Positions 1-5,864 of a DNA stretch of 7,454 bases are shown here, in pieces. This stretch comes from Pelobacter sp. UBA6093 (GTDB lineage Bacteria; Desulfobacterota; Desulfuromonadia; Desulfuromonadales; Syntrophotaleaceae). Made by a program: the position numbers and the translations under genes. How positions within the stretch are numbered: the first letter of the stretch is position 1; each line of letters begins with the position of its first letter. The notes below the pieces were generated by a model, which ran no database searches, was not told the DNA's origin, and was given only the letters and a program-made list of their open reading frames with translations. The stretch lies in assembly GCA_002435955.1 (NCBI GenBank), contig DIWZ01000022.1, forward strand, positions 287-7,740, given 5' to 3'.

Positions 1-41
1 CATGGATAGTCCGACAGCCTCCTGGGGAAATTTTTACAGGC

Positions 42-59
42 GAGCCCGACAGCGGGCCC
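42..59 (-). terminator. Weak hairpin downstream of the porin gene
   Basis: Arms at 42-48 and 53-59 form a 7-bp stem (one G-T pair) around a 4-nt loop, 17 bp past the porin stop codon. On the transcribed minus strand the stem is not followed directly by a T-run, so it is at best a weak intrinsic terminator or a 3'-end stabilising structure. Nothing else is recognisable in positions 1-75. Confidence 0.3.
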
Positions 60-75
60 GTGCTGACAAAATGGT

Positions 76-1467
76 TTAGAAGGTGAAGGTCACGTAGGCT
101 TCCACAATCAACATGGCCTGATCGTCACCGAAGAACTGTTCTGCTGCTTCACCGGGGAAAGCGGATCCGAACACGCCGCTGACCCAAACATTGTCGTTGA
201 GTGCGTAGTCGGCATACACGTTGATTTCGTCAGCGAATTCATCGCTGGTTACAGGGGTGCCGAACATATTGTTTTTGTCGAGTTTGAAGTTGTAGTAGAT
301 GGCACCGATGGACAGTTTTTCGGTGGGAACCATATTCAGATGCACCATCTGGATATGCTGGTTGCTGTTGAACATGTGGTATTCACCGACAACCTCACCC
401 ATGAAGTGAGTACCCCAGCCGCGCAGGAATCCGTAGAACATGGGATCGAAGGCTTCGTAGTCGCCGGTATCGGCTTCGTCGCCTGAGAAAAAGGCGTAAC
501 GGTAGCTGAGGGTCGGGGTCCAGGGCAGGTTACTGAAGGTCCAGCCGGCTTCCACATAGTAACCGTAGGCGTCGACATCAGCACGATCGCCACCGGACTG
601 GTCGGCGTATTCGCCGGAGAGGAAAAGATTCTCAAGCCCCCGGCCGGCAAACGGGGTCCCCTGGAAACGCACGCTCCAGATGTCCATGCCGTCGCGGTTG
701 GCGTAAAAACTCTCGGTTACGCCGTCTTCTAGAAATTCATTGGCGTTGGTAACGGTCATCCAGGAAGCTCCGAGAGTACCGAAACCTTCCTTGATATATT
801 CGACATTCACACCATACAGTTCGGTATCGGCGTAATCCTTGTCAGCTTTCAGATAAAAGAAGTCGGCGCGAACCGGCTCGGTGTTGATTTTGAGGATGGC
901 GGTTTCACGGAAAGACTTGTGGGGCGCTATCCAGTAAGCGCCTTTGGCCCCGTCGAACTCGCCATCGGCAATAAGAAAACCGTCACCGATGGTGAAGACC
1001 TGCTCGCCGAAAGAGACATCGAGAACGTTTTCAGGCAGGCCGGGGATCAGCTTGCCGGATTTCCACCCGGCATAGAACAGTTCGGACTCCCAGGCGCCGG
1101 GATTTTCGCTGCCGCCGAAAGTCTGGGAGAACCCGGCGGGATCGATACCGCCGAAAGTCTGGGTGCCTGCATAGGCGAACTCCCCGTAAAACATCCCGTA
1201 CTTTCCGGTATCGTAGGACATGTTCAGACTGGGCATGATGTACACTTCAAACCAACTGTTGTCCTTGTCGCCGTTTTTCACATCTCCGGCCCCGAAATTG
1301 GAATTGTTGACGTGAAAGGTGCCCATGGCCGCACTCAAGCCGGCTCCGGCATGCAATCCCTTATAATCAACAGCATATATTTCCGCCCGGGCCGGAACAG
1401 CGCTCAACCCCACGCACACCGCCAGCAATCCAAGCCACCATTTTTGTGCAAACCGAACTTTTGTCAT
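76..1467 (-). CDS. Outer-membrane beta-barrel porin (alginate-export-like)
   Basis: This 463-residue protein has a classical Sec signal peptide: a basic N-terminus (K3, R5, K9), a hydrophobic core at about 11-24, and an ARA signal peptidase I site after residue 28. The mature part has no cysteine, is rich in Asp/Glu, Gly, Tyr, Phe and Trp, and shows alternating amphipathic strands. It ends in Phe (VTFTF), the usual C-terminal signature of barrels inserted by the BAM machinery. The stretch FGEQVFTIGDGFLIADG (about 153-169) resembles the AlgE/alginate-export porin family, which is the closest fold I recognise. The start is supported by a strong GGAGGAG at 1475-1481, 7 nt before the ATG. The gene lies 224 bp downstream of cutC on the same strand, with hairpins between them, so it may be a separate or partly coupled transcript. 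The many acidic residues could favour cations such as choline, but that is inference. The barrel class is confident; the substrate is unknown. Confidence 0.8.
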   Translation of the reverse strand: MTKVRFAQKWWLGLLAVCVGLSAVPARAEIYAVDYKGLHAGAGLSAAMGTFHVNNSNFGAGDVKNGDKDNSWFEVYIMPSLNMSYDTGKYGMFYGEFAYAGTQTFGGIDPAGFSQTFGGSENPGAWESELFYAGWKSGKLIPGLPENVLDVSFGEQVFTIGDGFLIADGEFDGAKGAYWIAPHKSFRETAILKINTEPVRADFFYLKADKDYADTELYGVNVEYIKEGFGTLGASWMTVTNANEFLEDGVTESFYANRDGMDIWSVRFQGTPFAGRGLENLFLSGEYADQSGGDRADVDAYGYYVEAGWTFSNLPWTPTLSYRYAFFSGDEADTGDYEAFDPMFYGFLRGWGTHFMGEVVGEYHMFNSNQHIQMVHLNMVPTEKLSIGAIYYNFKLDKNNMFGTPVTSDEFADEINVYADYALNDNVWVSGVFGSAFPGEAAEQFFGDDQAMLIVEAYVTFTF

Positions 1468-1521
1468 TGCCTTGCTCCTCCATCAAGTAATGTCCTGCGT
1501 GTACCATCGACATCAAAGTCA

Positions 1522-1559
1522 GAGACGGAGATTAGCCGTCTCCCAAACCGAGTTTGGGA
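1522..1559. repeat. Two abutting hairpins in the porin leader
   Basis: Hairpin 1 pairs GAGACGG (1522-1528) with CCGTCTC (1536-1542) around a 7-nt loop. Hairpin 2 pairs TCCCAAA (1541-1547) with TTTGGGA (1553-1559) around a 5-nt loop. Both stems are perfect and share positions 1541-1542, so the end pairs compete. They lie 55-92 bp before the porin start and would be in its 5' leader if the promoter is further upstream. No T-run follows either stem, so they do not look like terminators. Confidence 0.6.
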
Positions 1560-1568
1560 TTTGCCATC

Positions 1569-1627
1569 ATCGGGACCGAAATCGCTATCGGGATCGAACC
1601 CATCATTTCCTTATCTCGATTTCGATT
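1569..1627. repeat. Degenerate ATCG-rich intergenic repeat
   Basis: The stretch is built from variants of a roughly 6-bp ATCGNN/CGATTT word. ATCGGGA occurs at 1569-1575 and again at 1587-1593, exactly 18 bp apart, with ATCGCT between them and CGATTTCGATT near 1617-1627. Sequences of this style occur between genes in Geobacter-like bacteria. It has no coding potential that I can see and no known function. Confidence 0.5.
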
Positions 1628-1650
1628 ATTTATCCCAACACTGCATATTT

Positions 1651-1680
1651 CGGGGCGACCGAGATAACCGGGCCGCCCCG
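1651..1680 (-). terminator. GC-rich hairpin just downstream of cutC
   Basis: CGGGGCG (1651-1657) pairs perfectly with CGCCCCG (1674-1680). An inner CCG/CGG stem (1659-1661 with 1669-1671) extends it. It sits 12 bp past the cutC stop codon. There is no U-tract on the minus strand (the next bases read AAATAT), so it is not a textbook intrinsic terminator. It may pause transcription or protect the cutC mRNA 3' end, separating cutC from the porin gene. Confidence 0.45.
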
Positions 1681-1691
1681 ACGAGGTGTTC

Positions 1692-4118
1692 CTAGAAACC
1701 TTTCAGCGTGGTGCGGCTGATGATTTCATCCTGGACTTCCTTGCAGAGTTCCACGAAGAAAGCGCTGTAACCTGCCACGCGAATTATAAGATCACGATAC
1801 TTTTCCGGGCTATGCTGGGCCTGCTTGAGCACTTCGTTGTCGACATAGCTGAATTGCATCTGGCCATTGCCCATAATGGACGCGGTGCGCAGCAAGGCGA
1901 TCAGGCCGGCTTCTCCTTCGGGGGTTTCGAGGATGCCTTCCATCAACTTGAAGTTATGCACCATGCCGATGTTCATTGATTCAGCATTCATCTTGCTGAC
2001 CGATTTGATGATTGCGGTGGGGCCCTTTTTATCGGCGCCCTGCACCGGGCTGATACCGTCGGACAGCGGCGTGAAAGCCTTGCGGCCATCCGCGGTCGCG
2101 CCAGTGATCTCGCCGATCGGGGTGTTATTGGAGATCGACAGGGTGCCATGGCTCATAGTGGAGTACAGCATCTTGAACTGACGACAGATTTTTTCCGTCG
2201 ACTCGACCAGATCAGAGGCGATTTTGTCTACGTAGTCGTCGTCGTTGCCGTACTTGGGCGCGCCAAGGCAATCCTGACGCATCTGCTCATACCCTTCCCA
2301 GTTGGAATCGAGGGCCTTCCGGAAATCGGTCAGACTGTATTTCCTGTCGTCATACACGAGCTTTTTGATAGCGGCCATGGAGTCGGTGCAGGTAGCCAGA
2401 CCGGAGAAGATCAGGCCGGGACCATGATTCAACACGGCGCCGCCGGCAGCGACGTCCTTTCCGGTTTCCATGCAGCCTTCGACAAACAGGGACATCAGCG
2501 GCTTGGGTGCCACGTCACGATGCACGCGCTGGCTGATGACGGTACCGACCGCGGACATTTTACAGATATGCTCAATCTGCTTTTTGACGGCGGCATCGAA
2601 CTGCTCGTAGGTGGCAAACTGACCCAGGTCACCGGTATCGATACCCTGCCGGGTCCCATGCCACTTCATGACGCCACGATTAAGCACAAACTCGATGGCA
2701 ACGGGCCACTGGGTGTAACCGGTGGACGTCCACTGGTAGATACGACCCGATTTTTGAGGCTCCACGCACCCCATCAGGCAATAATCGCGGGCATCTTCGA
2801 AATCGTAGCCTTTGCGAAGCATCATCTTGATGTGGGCATCGTCGAAATGGCAGGCCGGGAAACCAAGGCCGGCCTTGACCACTTCGACGATCTTCTGCAG
2901 GTACTTTTGCGGTGACTGGTTATGGATACGACAGGCCAGGGAAGGCTGGTACACGCCGAGCCTGCGCACCACATCCATGACCAGGTAGGTCAGGTCGTTG
3001 GTAGCGTCGCCGCCTTCGCGCTTCTGGCCACCGACGCACAGGTTGATGAACGGCTGATAGCCGGCGAAATACTTGGCCGCCAACTCACTGGTGAGCCACA
3101 TCATTTCGGCACACTTTATGATGAAACAGCTCATCAGTTCAAAGGCCTGGTTTTCATCGATGCGGCCGGCTTTTACCTCGGCTTCGAAACAGGGATAGAC
3201 ATACTGGTCAAGGCGTCCCAACGACAGACCGGTCTGGTTTTCCTCGATCACGAACAGCGATTCGATGGTCCAGATGGACTGCAAGGCCTCCTGGAAGGTG
3301 CTCGGCGGATTGGCAGGCACGCGGGCGTTGACTTCGGCGATCTTTTCCAGTTCGGCCCTGCGCCCGGGGTCCTGCTCTTCGGCCGCCAGTCCGGAAGCAT
3401 AAGCGGACAGGCGGTTGGCGTAGGTGACAATACCCTCGCAGGTGTGAATGGCGGCCTTGTAGAAATAGATCCTGTCGATGTCGTCGGGCACATCCATGGA
3501 CAGTTTGGCAAGGTTGGCCTCGGCTTCAGCCTTGATGCCGCCAACCCCCTTGGTGAACAGGATGACGTCAAAGCCGGGGCAGGTATCGCCACCGCCATTG
3601 ACCTGATGGTAGGACAGATCGCTGACGAACGCCTCTGCGGCAAATTCCCACAGGCCCGCTTCGCGGTACTGGGTTTCGCAGATCTCATCCAGAGAGCGAC
3701 CTTCCCAGAAAGGGAAGATCTCTTCGCACATGACCTTTTTATCCTCTTCGCTGACCACGAAGGGATCCTGCGAGCGGGTACCGATCGTATCCAACTCGTC
3801 ACGCACCCATTTCCACGCGATATCCGGAGAGAAAGCGCCTGCGCGGGGCTTGCCGCAGGGGTGGCCGACGATCAACTCATCTACCTGAATCAGCAGAGGC
3901 GCATCTTCACAAGCTTTTTTGAATGCCAGGGCCCGGCGCAGAATATTCGGCAGGCCAGGGTTTTTGCGGGTGACTTCCGTAAACGCCAGTGCGCGGCCGA
4001 TGGCGATGCTGGGCTTGACTTGCAGATAAGCATCCTTGAGGCGCTGAATACGCTCGGGAAGCTCGTACTTTTTCCGGGTGGCACCTTCCGCAATTCCACT
4101 ACAACAGGCTCCTGCCAT
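1692..4118 (-). CDS. cutC: Choline trimethylamine-lyase, glycyl radical enzyme
   Basis: This 808-residue enzyme belongs to the pyruvate formate-lyase superfamily. CutC splits choline into trimethylamine and acetaldehyde in the cytoplasm, usually inside a bacterial microcompartment. The active-site motif GCVEP places the thiyl Cys at 451 and the base Glu at 453. The C-terminal RVAGYSAFF places the radical Gly at 783, 25 residues from the end. Compared with the Desulfovibrio alaskensis CutC numbering I remember, a constant offset of 38 maps all pocket residues: Tyr170 (208), Asp178 (216), Phe357 (395), Thr464 (502) and Tyr468 (506). Their conservation argues for choline rather than isethionate, glycerol or diols. 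The 38-residue difference is all at the N-terminus, where known CutC carries a microcompartment-targeting extension; here about 18 unusual residues (MAGACCSG...) precede the conserved core. ATG 4118 is chosen because AGGAGG-like TGGAGG (4125-4130) is 6 nt away. The essential activase CutD is not in the window. The glycyl radical enzyme class is certain; the choline assignment is very likely. Confidence 0.92.
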   Translation of the reverse strand: MAGACCSGIAEGATRKKYELPERIQRLKDAYLQVKPSIAIGRALAFTEVTRKNPGLPNILRRALAFKKACEDAPLLIQVDELIVGHPCGKPRAGAFSPDIAWKWVRDELDTIGTRSQDPFVVSEEDKKVMCEEIFPFWEGRSLDEICETQYREAGLWEFAAEAFVSDLSYHQVNGGGDTCPGFDVILFTKGVGGIKAEAEANLAKLSMDVPDDIDRIYFYKAAIHTCEGIVTYANRLSAYASGLAAEEQDPGRRAELEKIAEVNARVPANPPSTFQEALQSIWTIESLFVIEENQTGLSLGRLDQYVYPCFEAEVKAGRIDENQAFELMSCFIIKCAEMMWLTSELAAKYFAGYQPFINLCVGGQKREGGDATNDLTYLVMDVVRRLGVYQPSLACRIHNQSPQKYLQKIVEVVKAGLGFPACHFDDAHIKMMLRKGYDFEDARDYCLMGCVEPQKSGRIYQWTSTGYTQWPVAIEFVLNRGVMKWHGTRQGIDTGDLGQFATYEQFDAAVKKQIEHICKMSAVGTVISQRVHRDVAPKPLMSLFVEGCMETGKDVAAGGAVLNHGPGLIFSGLATCTDSMAAIKKLVYDDRKYSLTDFRKALDSNWEGYEQMRQDCLGAPKYGNDDDYVDKIASDLVESTEKICRQFKMLYSTMSHGTLSISNNTPIGEITGATADGRKAFTPLSDGISPVQGADKKGPTAIIKSVSKMNAESMNIGMVHNFKLMEGILETPEGEAGLIALLRTASIMGNGQMQFSYVDNEVLKQAQHSPEKYRDLIIRVAGYSAFFVELCKEVQDEIISRTTLKGF

Positions 4119-4124
4119 GATCAA

Positions 4125-4130
4125 CCTCCA
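4125..4130 (-). promoter_or_regulatory. Ribosome binding site that fixes the cutC start
   Basis: The minus strand reads TGGAGG here. It lies 6 nt before ATG 4118 but directly abuts an in-frame TTG at 4122-4124. Normal Shine-Dalgarno spacing therefore selects the ATG, giving 808 residues; the TTG would give 810. Confidence 0.85.
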
Positions 4131-4269
4131 TTATTCGGGTGTAAAAGGTTAACAAGCGTAGCGATAAAAAAACCTGGACACCTGATTCAACCGGCCTGAC
4201 CGTTGACTTCTGCACCGCGCTCCAGAGAATCCTGCCTCGACTCCGCTTCTGTCGTAACTTGATGAAGCA

Positions 4270-4304
4270 TTGTGTTCGATGTCAATGTAAATTATGTTCG
4301 TTTT
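4270..4304. promoter_or_regulatory. Proximal pair of TGTTCG operator-like motifs
   Basis: TTGTGTTCG (4270-4278) and TTATGTTCGTTTT (4292-4304) form a direct repeat with 22-bp spacing, about two helical turns. The word resembles the ATGTTCG half-site of GlpR, a DeoR-family repressor, although GlpR sites are usually inverted. On the minus strand each copy follows a TTGACA hexamer (4308-4313 and 4280-4285), so the motif overlaps the proposed cutC promoter. This position suits a repressor, but the regulator is not in the window. Confidence 0.5.
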
Positions 4305-4313
4305 TGTTGTCAA
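4284..4313 (-). promoter_or_regulatory. Candidate sigma-70 promoter of cutC
   Basis: On the minus strand a perfect TTGACA (4313-4308) is followed after 18 bp by TACATT (4289-4284), which matches TATAAT at four of six positions. This would give a cutC leader of about 160 nt. One of the TGTTCG motifs lies inside the spacer and another just past the -10 box. A second TTGACA at 4285-4280 has no good partner -10 box. Confidence 0.4.
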
Positions 4314-4335
4314 GAGCAAAATATCTTACACAACA

Positions 4336-4398
4336 AAACATTGCACCACTTTTCAGGTCAAACAAAGCACCCAGCTCCATCAGCATAGAAACATTGCA
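4336..4398. repeat. Direct repeat AAACATTGCA, two copies
   Basis: AAACATTGCA occurs perfectly at 4336-4345 and 4389-4398, 53 bp apart, close to five helical turns. It lies just upstream of the proposed cutC promoter. It could be an activator-binding pair, or chance in AT-rich DNA. Confidence 0.35.
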
Positions 4399-4436
4399 AC
4401 ATATTGTTTTTTGAATATTTTTACGCAACGGGTTTT

Positions 4437-4457
4437 TTGGCGGTATGCAGTCGCCAA
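4437..4457. repeat. Short inverted repeat TTGGCG/CGCCAA
   Basis: TTGGCG (4437-4442) and CGCCAA (4452-4457) flank a 9-nt spacer. On the plus strand ATTTTAT follows, so a weak plus-strand terminator is possible; a protein-binding dyad is equally possible. The stem is only 6 bp. Confidence 0.25.
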
Positions 4458-4657
4458 TTTTATCGCACACCACAGGACGCCATATACGATCACCACCTAT
4501 TCAAACCTTCACAACTTGGCTATAAAGATCCTTTGAACAAAAGCTGCTCTGCACCAGAAAAGGGTTCTCAGCGCCCATCAAACAAGGAATTCCGTTTCCG
4601 ACAAGGCAAAAACCCTGGCAGAAACTCCCTCCCGGGCACGACAAAGAGCATGGATCT

Positions 4658-4687
4658 TTATGTTCGTTTTATCCCGACTTGTGTTCG
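4658..4687. promoter_or_regulatory. Distal pair of TGTTCG operator-like motifs
   Basis: TTATGTTCGTTTT (4658-4670) repeats perfectly the 13-mer at 4292-4304, and TTGTGTTCG (4679-4687) repeats perfectly the 9-mer at 4270-4278. Spacing within the pair is 21 bp. Every copy is in the same orientation, but the order of the two variants is reversed relative to the proximal pair. The pair is about 540 bp from the cutC start. It may be an upstream auxiliary operator acting by looping, or may control an unrecognised promoter. Confidence 0.45.
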
Positions 4688-4834
4688 TTTGATATTGAAA
4701 TCTGAGAATGTTTGCGGCGTTACAGGAAAGGTTGGCGATGGGCGGGAAAAACCGGAGTGTTTTACGCGCGGACCGAGCTGACTGTCAGGGCCCAAAAATA
4801 TCGAATGCATCAAAGGGAGATTGAAGGAAGCGCG

Positions 4835-4933
4835 ATGCGGGAATGTCAACCGTCCAAAGAGTCGTTTTTCACCCATGGACGGCCCATGATCGAGGAGTTC
4901 CTCAGGAAGATTGCCGACCGACAGCCTGCATGA
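4835..4933 (+). CDS. Possible small protein, 32 residues, unknown
   Basis: The frame runs from an ATG preceded by AAGGA (4824-4828) at acceptable spacing to a TGA. It encodes a small mixed-charge peptide with a central FFTHGRPMIEEFLRKIA-like segment that could form an amphipathic helix. Third codon positions are moderately GC-rich, like the real genes here. It overlaps the 3' end of the ADP-ribosylglycohydrolase gene on the opposite strand by 32 bp. An upstream extension in the same frame to 4712 is possible but has poorer composition. I do not recognise a family; it may not be expressed. Confidence 0.25.
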   Translation: MRECQPSKESFFTHGRPMIEEFLRKIADRQPA

Positions 4934-5681
4934 AGCGCCGCGTCACCGATGCCAGGTTTTCATCGAGCCGCGCAAACACCTCGCGCGCGATGGCATCGGG
5001 TACCACGCCGTAAAACGCCTCGGCAACACCGCCGGTTATGCAGGCGATGGTGTCACTATCGCCACCGATGGACACAGCGTTGCGAATGGCATCTTCAAAC
5101 CCGTCCGATTCAAAAAAAGCCTGCAATGCCTGGGGTACCGAGCCCTGGCAGGTGACATCAAAATCATAGTCCGGCCGGATGTCGTCCAGACTCCAGGCAA
5201 AATCGTAAGCGAAACGCATTTCGATGAACTTCCGAATATCATCCTTGCTCTCACCGTTACGAGCCATAAAAATGGCGGCAGCCACCGCCTGCGCACCCTT
5301 GATGCCTTCGGGATGACTGTGCGTAACGGCGGCGCTGTGACGCGCTTCGTTAAGAACCGTCGACAGATCGTTGAAATACCAGCCGACCGGGCTGACCCGC
5401 ATGGCTGAACCGTTACCGAATGAGTTGTACGGTTCTACGGAGGAACTGCCGGCCCACTGGTAAAAATAGCCACCATAGCCGGCGTCCGGATAGAGACGGA
5501 AATATTCCTTGAGTTTTTGCACAAAAGGTTCGCCACTGAGCAGACTGTCGGCCTGTGCCACGGTCAGCACCGAGTCGTCGGTAAATCGGGAATCTTCGGT
5601 AAACAGATGGAAATCCTTGGTTTTAATGTTTTGCCACTCGAACCTTGAACCGATAATATCGCCTGCCAGAGCTCCCAGCAT
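4902..5681 (-). CDS. ADP-ribosylglycohydrolase family protein (DraG-like)
   Basis: This 259-residue cytoplasmic protein belongs to the dinuclear-metal ADP-ribosylglycohydrolase fold, whose members remove ADP-ribose from proteins, nucleic acids or small molecules. Visible family motifs in order are: GDIIGSRFEW (7-16), the metal-binding FTDDS (33-37), GNGSAMRVSPVG (89-100), HSHPEGIKGAQA (121-132), and IGGDSDTIACITGG (205-218) with the second metal-binding Asp cluster at 208 and 210. The length fits the compact bacterial branch rather than the roughly 300-residue DraG that reactivates nitrogenase reductase. The ATG at 5681 has a perfect AGGAGGTG (5687-5694) 5 nt away. No ADP-ribosyltransferase (DraT) or toxin partner is present, so its substrate is open. 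It is divergent from the tungstate transport genes and sits 777 bp upstream of cutC on the same strand, too far and too AT-rich between to assume an operon. Confidence 0.88.
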   Translation of the reverse strand: MLGALAGDIIGSRFEWQNIKTKDFHLFTEDSRFTDDSVLTVAQADSLLSGEPFVQKLKEYFRLYPDAGYGGYFYQWAGSSSVEPYNSFGNGSAMRVSPVGWYFNDLSTVLNEARHSAAVTHSHPEGIKGAQAVAAAIFMARNGESKDDIRKFIEMRFAYDFAWSLDDIRPDYDFDVTCQGSVPQALQAFFESDGFEDAIRNAVSIGGDSDTIACITGGVAEAFYGVVPDAIAREVFARLDENLASVTRRFMQAVGRQSS

Positions 5682-5713
5682 ACCTGCACCTCCTGCAAAG
5701 ATAGATGAAGTTA

Positions 5714-5755
5714 CACCCGATGGGTGCCTTCTCGAAGTTTACCCTGTGAACCCAG
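5714..5755. other. Competing hairpins in the leader before the ADP-ribosylglycohydrolase
   Basis: CACCC (5714-5718) pairs with GGGTG (5722-5726) around a 3-nt loop. Further ACCC words at 5741-5744 and near 5750-5754 can pair with the same GGGT, giving mutually exclusive folds upstream of the start at 5681. Stems are short, and no riboswitch class that I know is recognisable. Confidence 0.2.
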
Positions 5756-5784
5756 GTTTGGAAACGCTGCAGGATTGCGCATCG

Positions 5785-5800
5785 GCCCGGCGGGCTTTTT
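5785..5800 (+). terminator. Short GC hairpin followed by five T
   Basis: GCCC (5785-5788) and GGGC (5792-5795) around a 3-nt loop are followed by TTTTT. The stem is only 4 bp and no plus-strand gene ends upstream. If real, it would stop transcription reading through antisense to the ADP-ribosylglycohydrolase before the tup promoter. Confidence 0.25.
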
Positions 5801-5813
5801 CGTATACCGGTCA

Positions 5814-5847
5814 AATTCATATTCGGTCTTTTCAAAGACCATGAATT
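5814..5847. repeat. Long interrupted palindrome in the divergent promoter region
   Basis: An inner perfect dyad GGTCTTT (5825-5831) and AAAGACC (5834-5840) with a 2-nt centre is flanked by outer arms AATTCAT (5814-5820) and ATGAATT (5841-5847). Only four unpaired bases (5821-5824) break the symmetry. It lies between the two divergent genes and covers the proposed -35 region of tupB, so it may be an operator or a cruciform-forming element. Confidence 0.5.
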
Positions 5848-5858
5848 CGTTATATACT
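5829..5858 (+). promoter_or_regulatory. Candidate tupB promoter with ModE-like half-site
   Basis: TATACT (5853-5858) matches the -10 consensus at five of six positions. TTTTCA (5829-5834), 18 bp upstream, is a four-of-six -35. CGTTATATA (5848-5856) overlaps the -10 and matches the half-site of the ModE operator, in which CGTTATAT-like and ATATAACG-like arms flank a short spacer. The second arm is degenerate here. ModE represses molybdate/tungstate uptake genes when the oxyanion is plentiful, so the position fits repression of the following transporter. Confidence 0.4.
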
Positions 5859-5864
5859 CTGCAA

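Larger units (their letters stand above)
4131..4834. other. AT-rich regulatory gap upstream of cutC
   Basis: No convincing protein gene fills this stretch; the open frames inside are short, without good ribosome binding sites, and have poor amino-acid composition. Base composition drops to AT-rich between about 4260 and 4540, unlike the GC-rich genes on both sides. It holds a candidate cutC promoter, two pairs of TGTTCG motifs, a 10-bp direct repeat, a short inverted repeat and several A/T tracts, listed separately. The proximal part (4131-4280) would be a leader of about 150 nt for cutC. Confidence 0.6.

Noticed and set aside
1692..4118. Isethionate sulfite-lyase, glycerol or diol dehydratase as the identity of the glycyl radical enzyme
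   Set aside because: The Tyr170, Asp178, Phe357, Thr464 and Tyr468 set and the GCVEP motif match the choline lyase pocket at a constant offset.
4119..4124. TTG at 4122-4124 as the cutC start
   Set aside because: The Shine-Dalgarno abuts it with no spacing, whereas ATG 4118 has ideal spacing.
4166..4172. Seven-T run in the cutC leader as an attenuator terminator
   Set aside because: The bases before it on the minus strand do not form a convincing stable hairpin.
2922..4199. Long open frame on the plus strand (425 codons) opposite cutC
   Set aside because: It is antisense to a gene with clear family motifs throughout and has low-complexity His/Gln/Gly-rich composition. It is an artefact of GC-rich codon bias, as are the plus-strand frames at 919-1695 and 2148-2915.
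4282..4473. Small minus-strand frame (63 codons) and overlapping plus-strand frames in the AT-rich gap
   Set aside because: There is no good ribosome binding site, the composition is AT-driven and there is no recognisable family; the region is better explained as regulatory.
5682..5800. Cyclic-di-GMP (GEMM) riboswitch before the ADP-ribosylglycohydrolase
   Set aside because: A CACAGGGTAAAC word on the minus strand recalls the GEMM start, but the conserved GACGCAAAGCC-type segment is missing.
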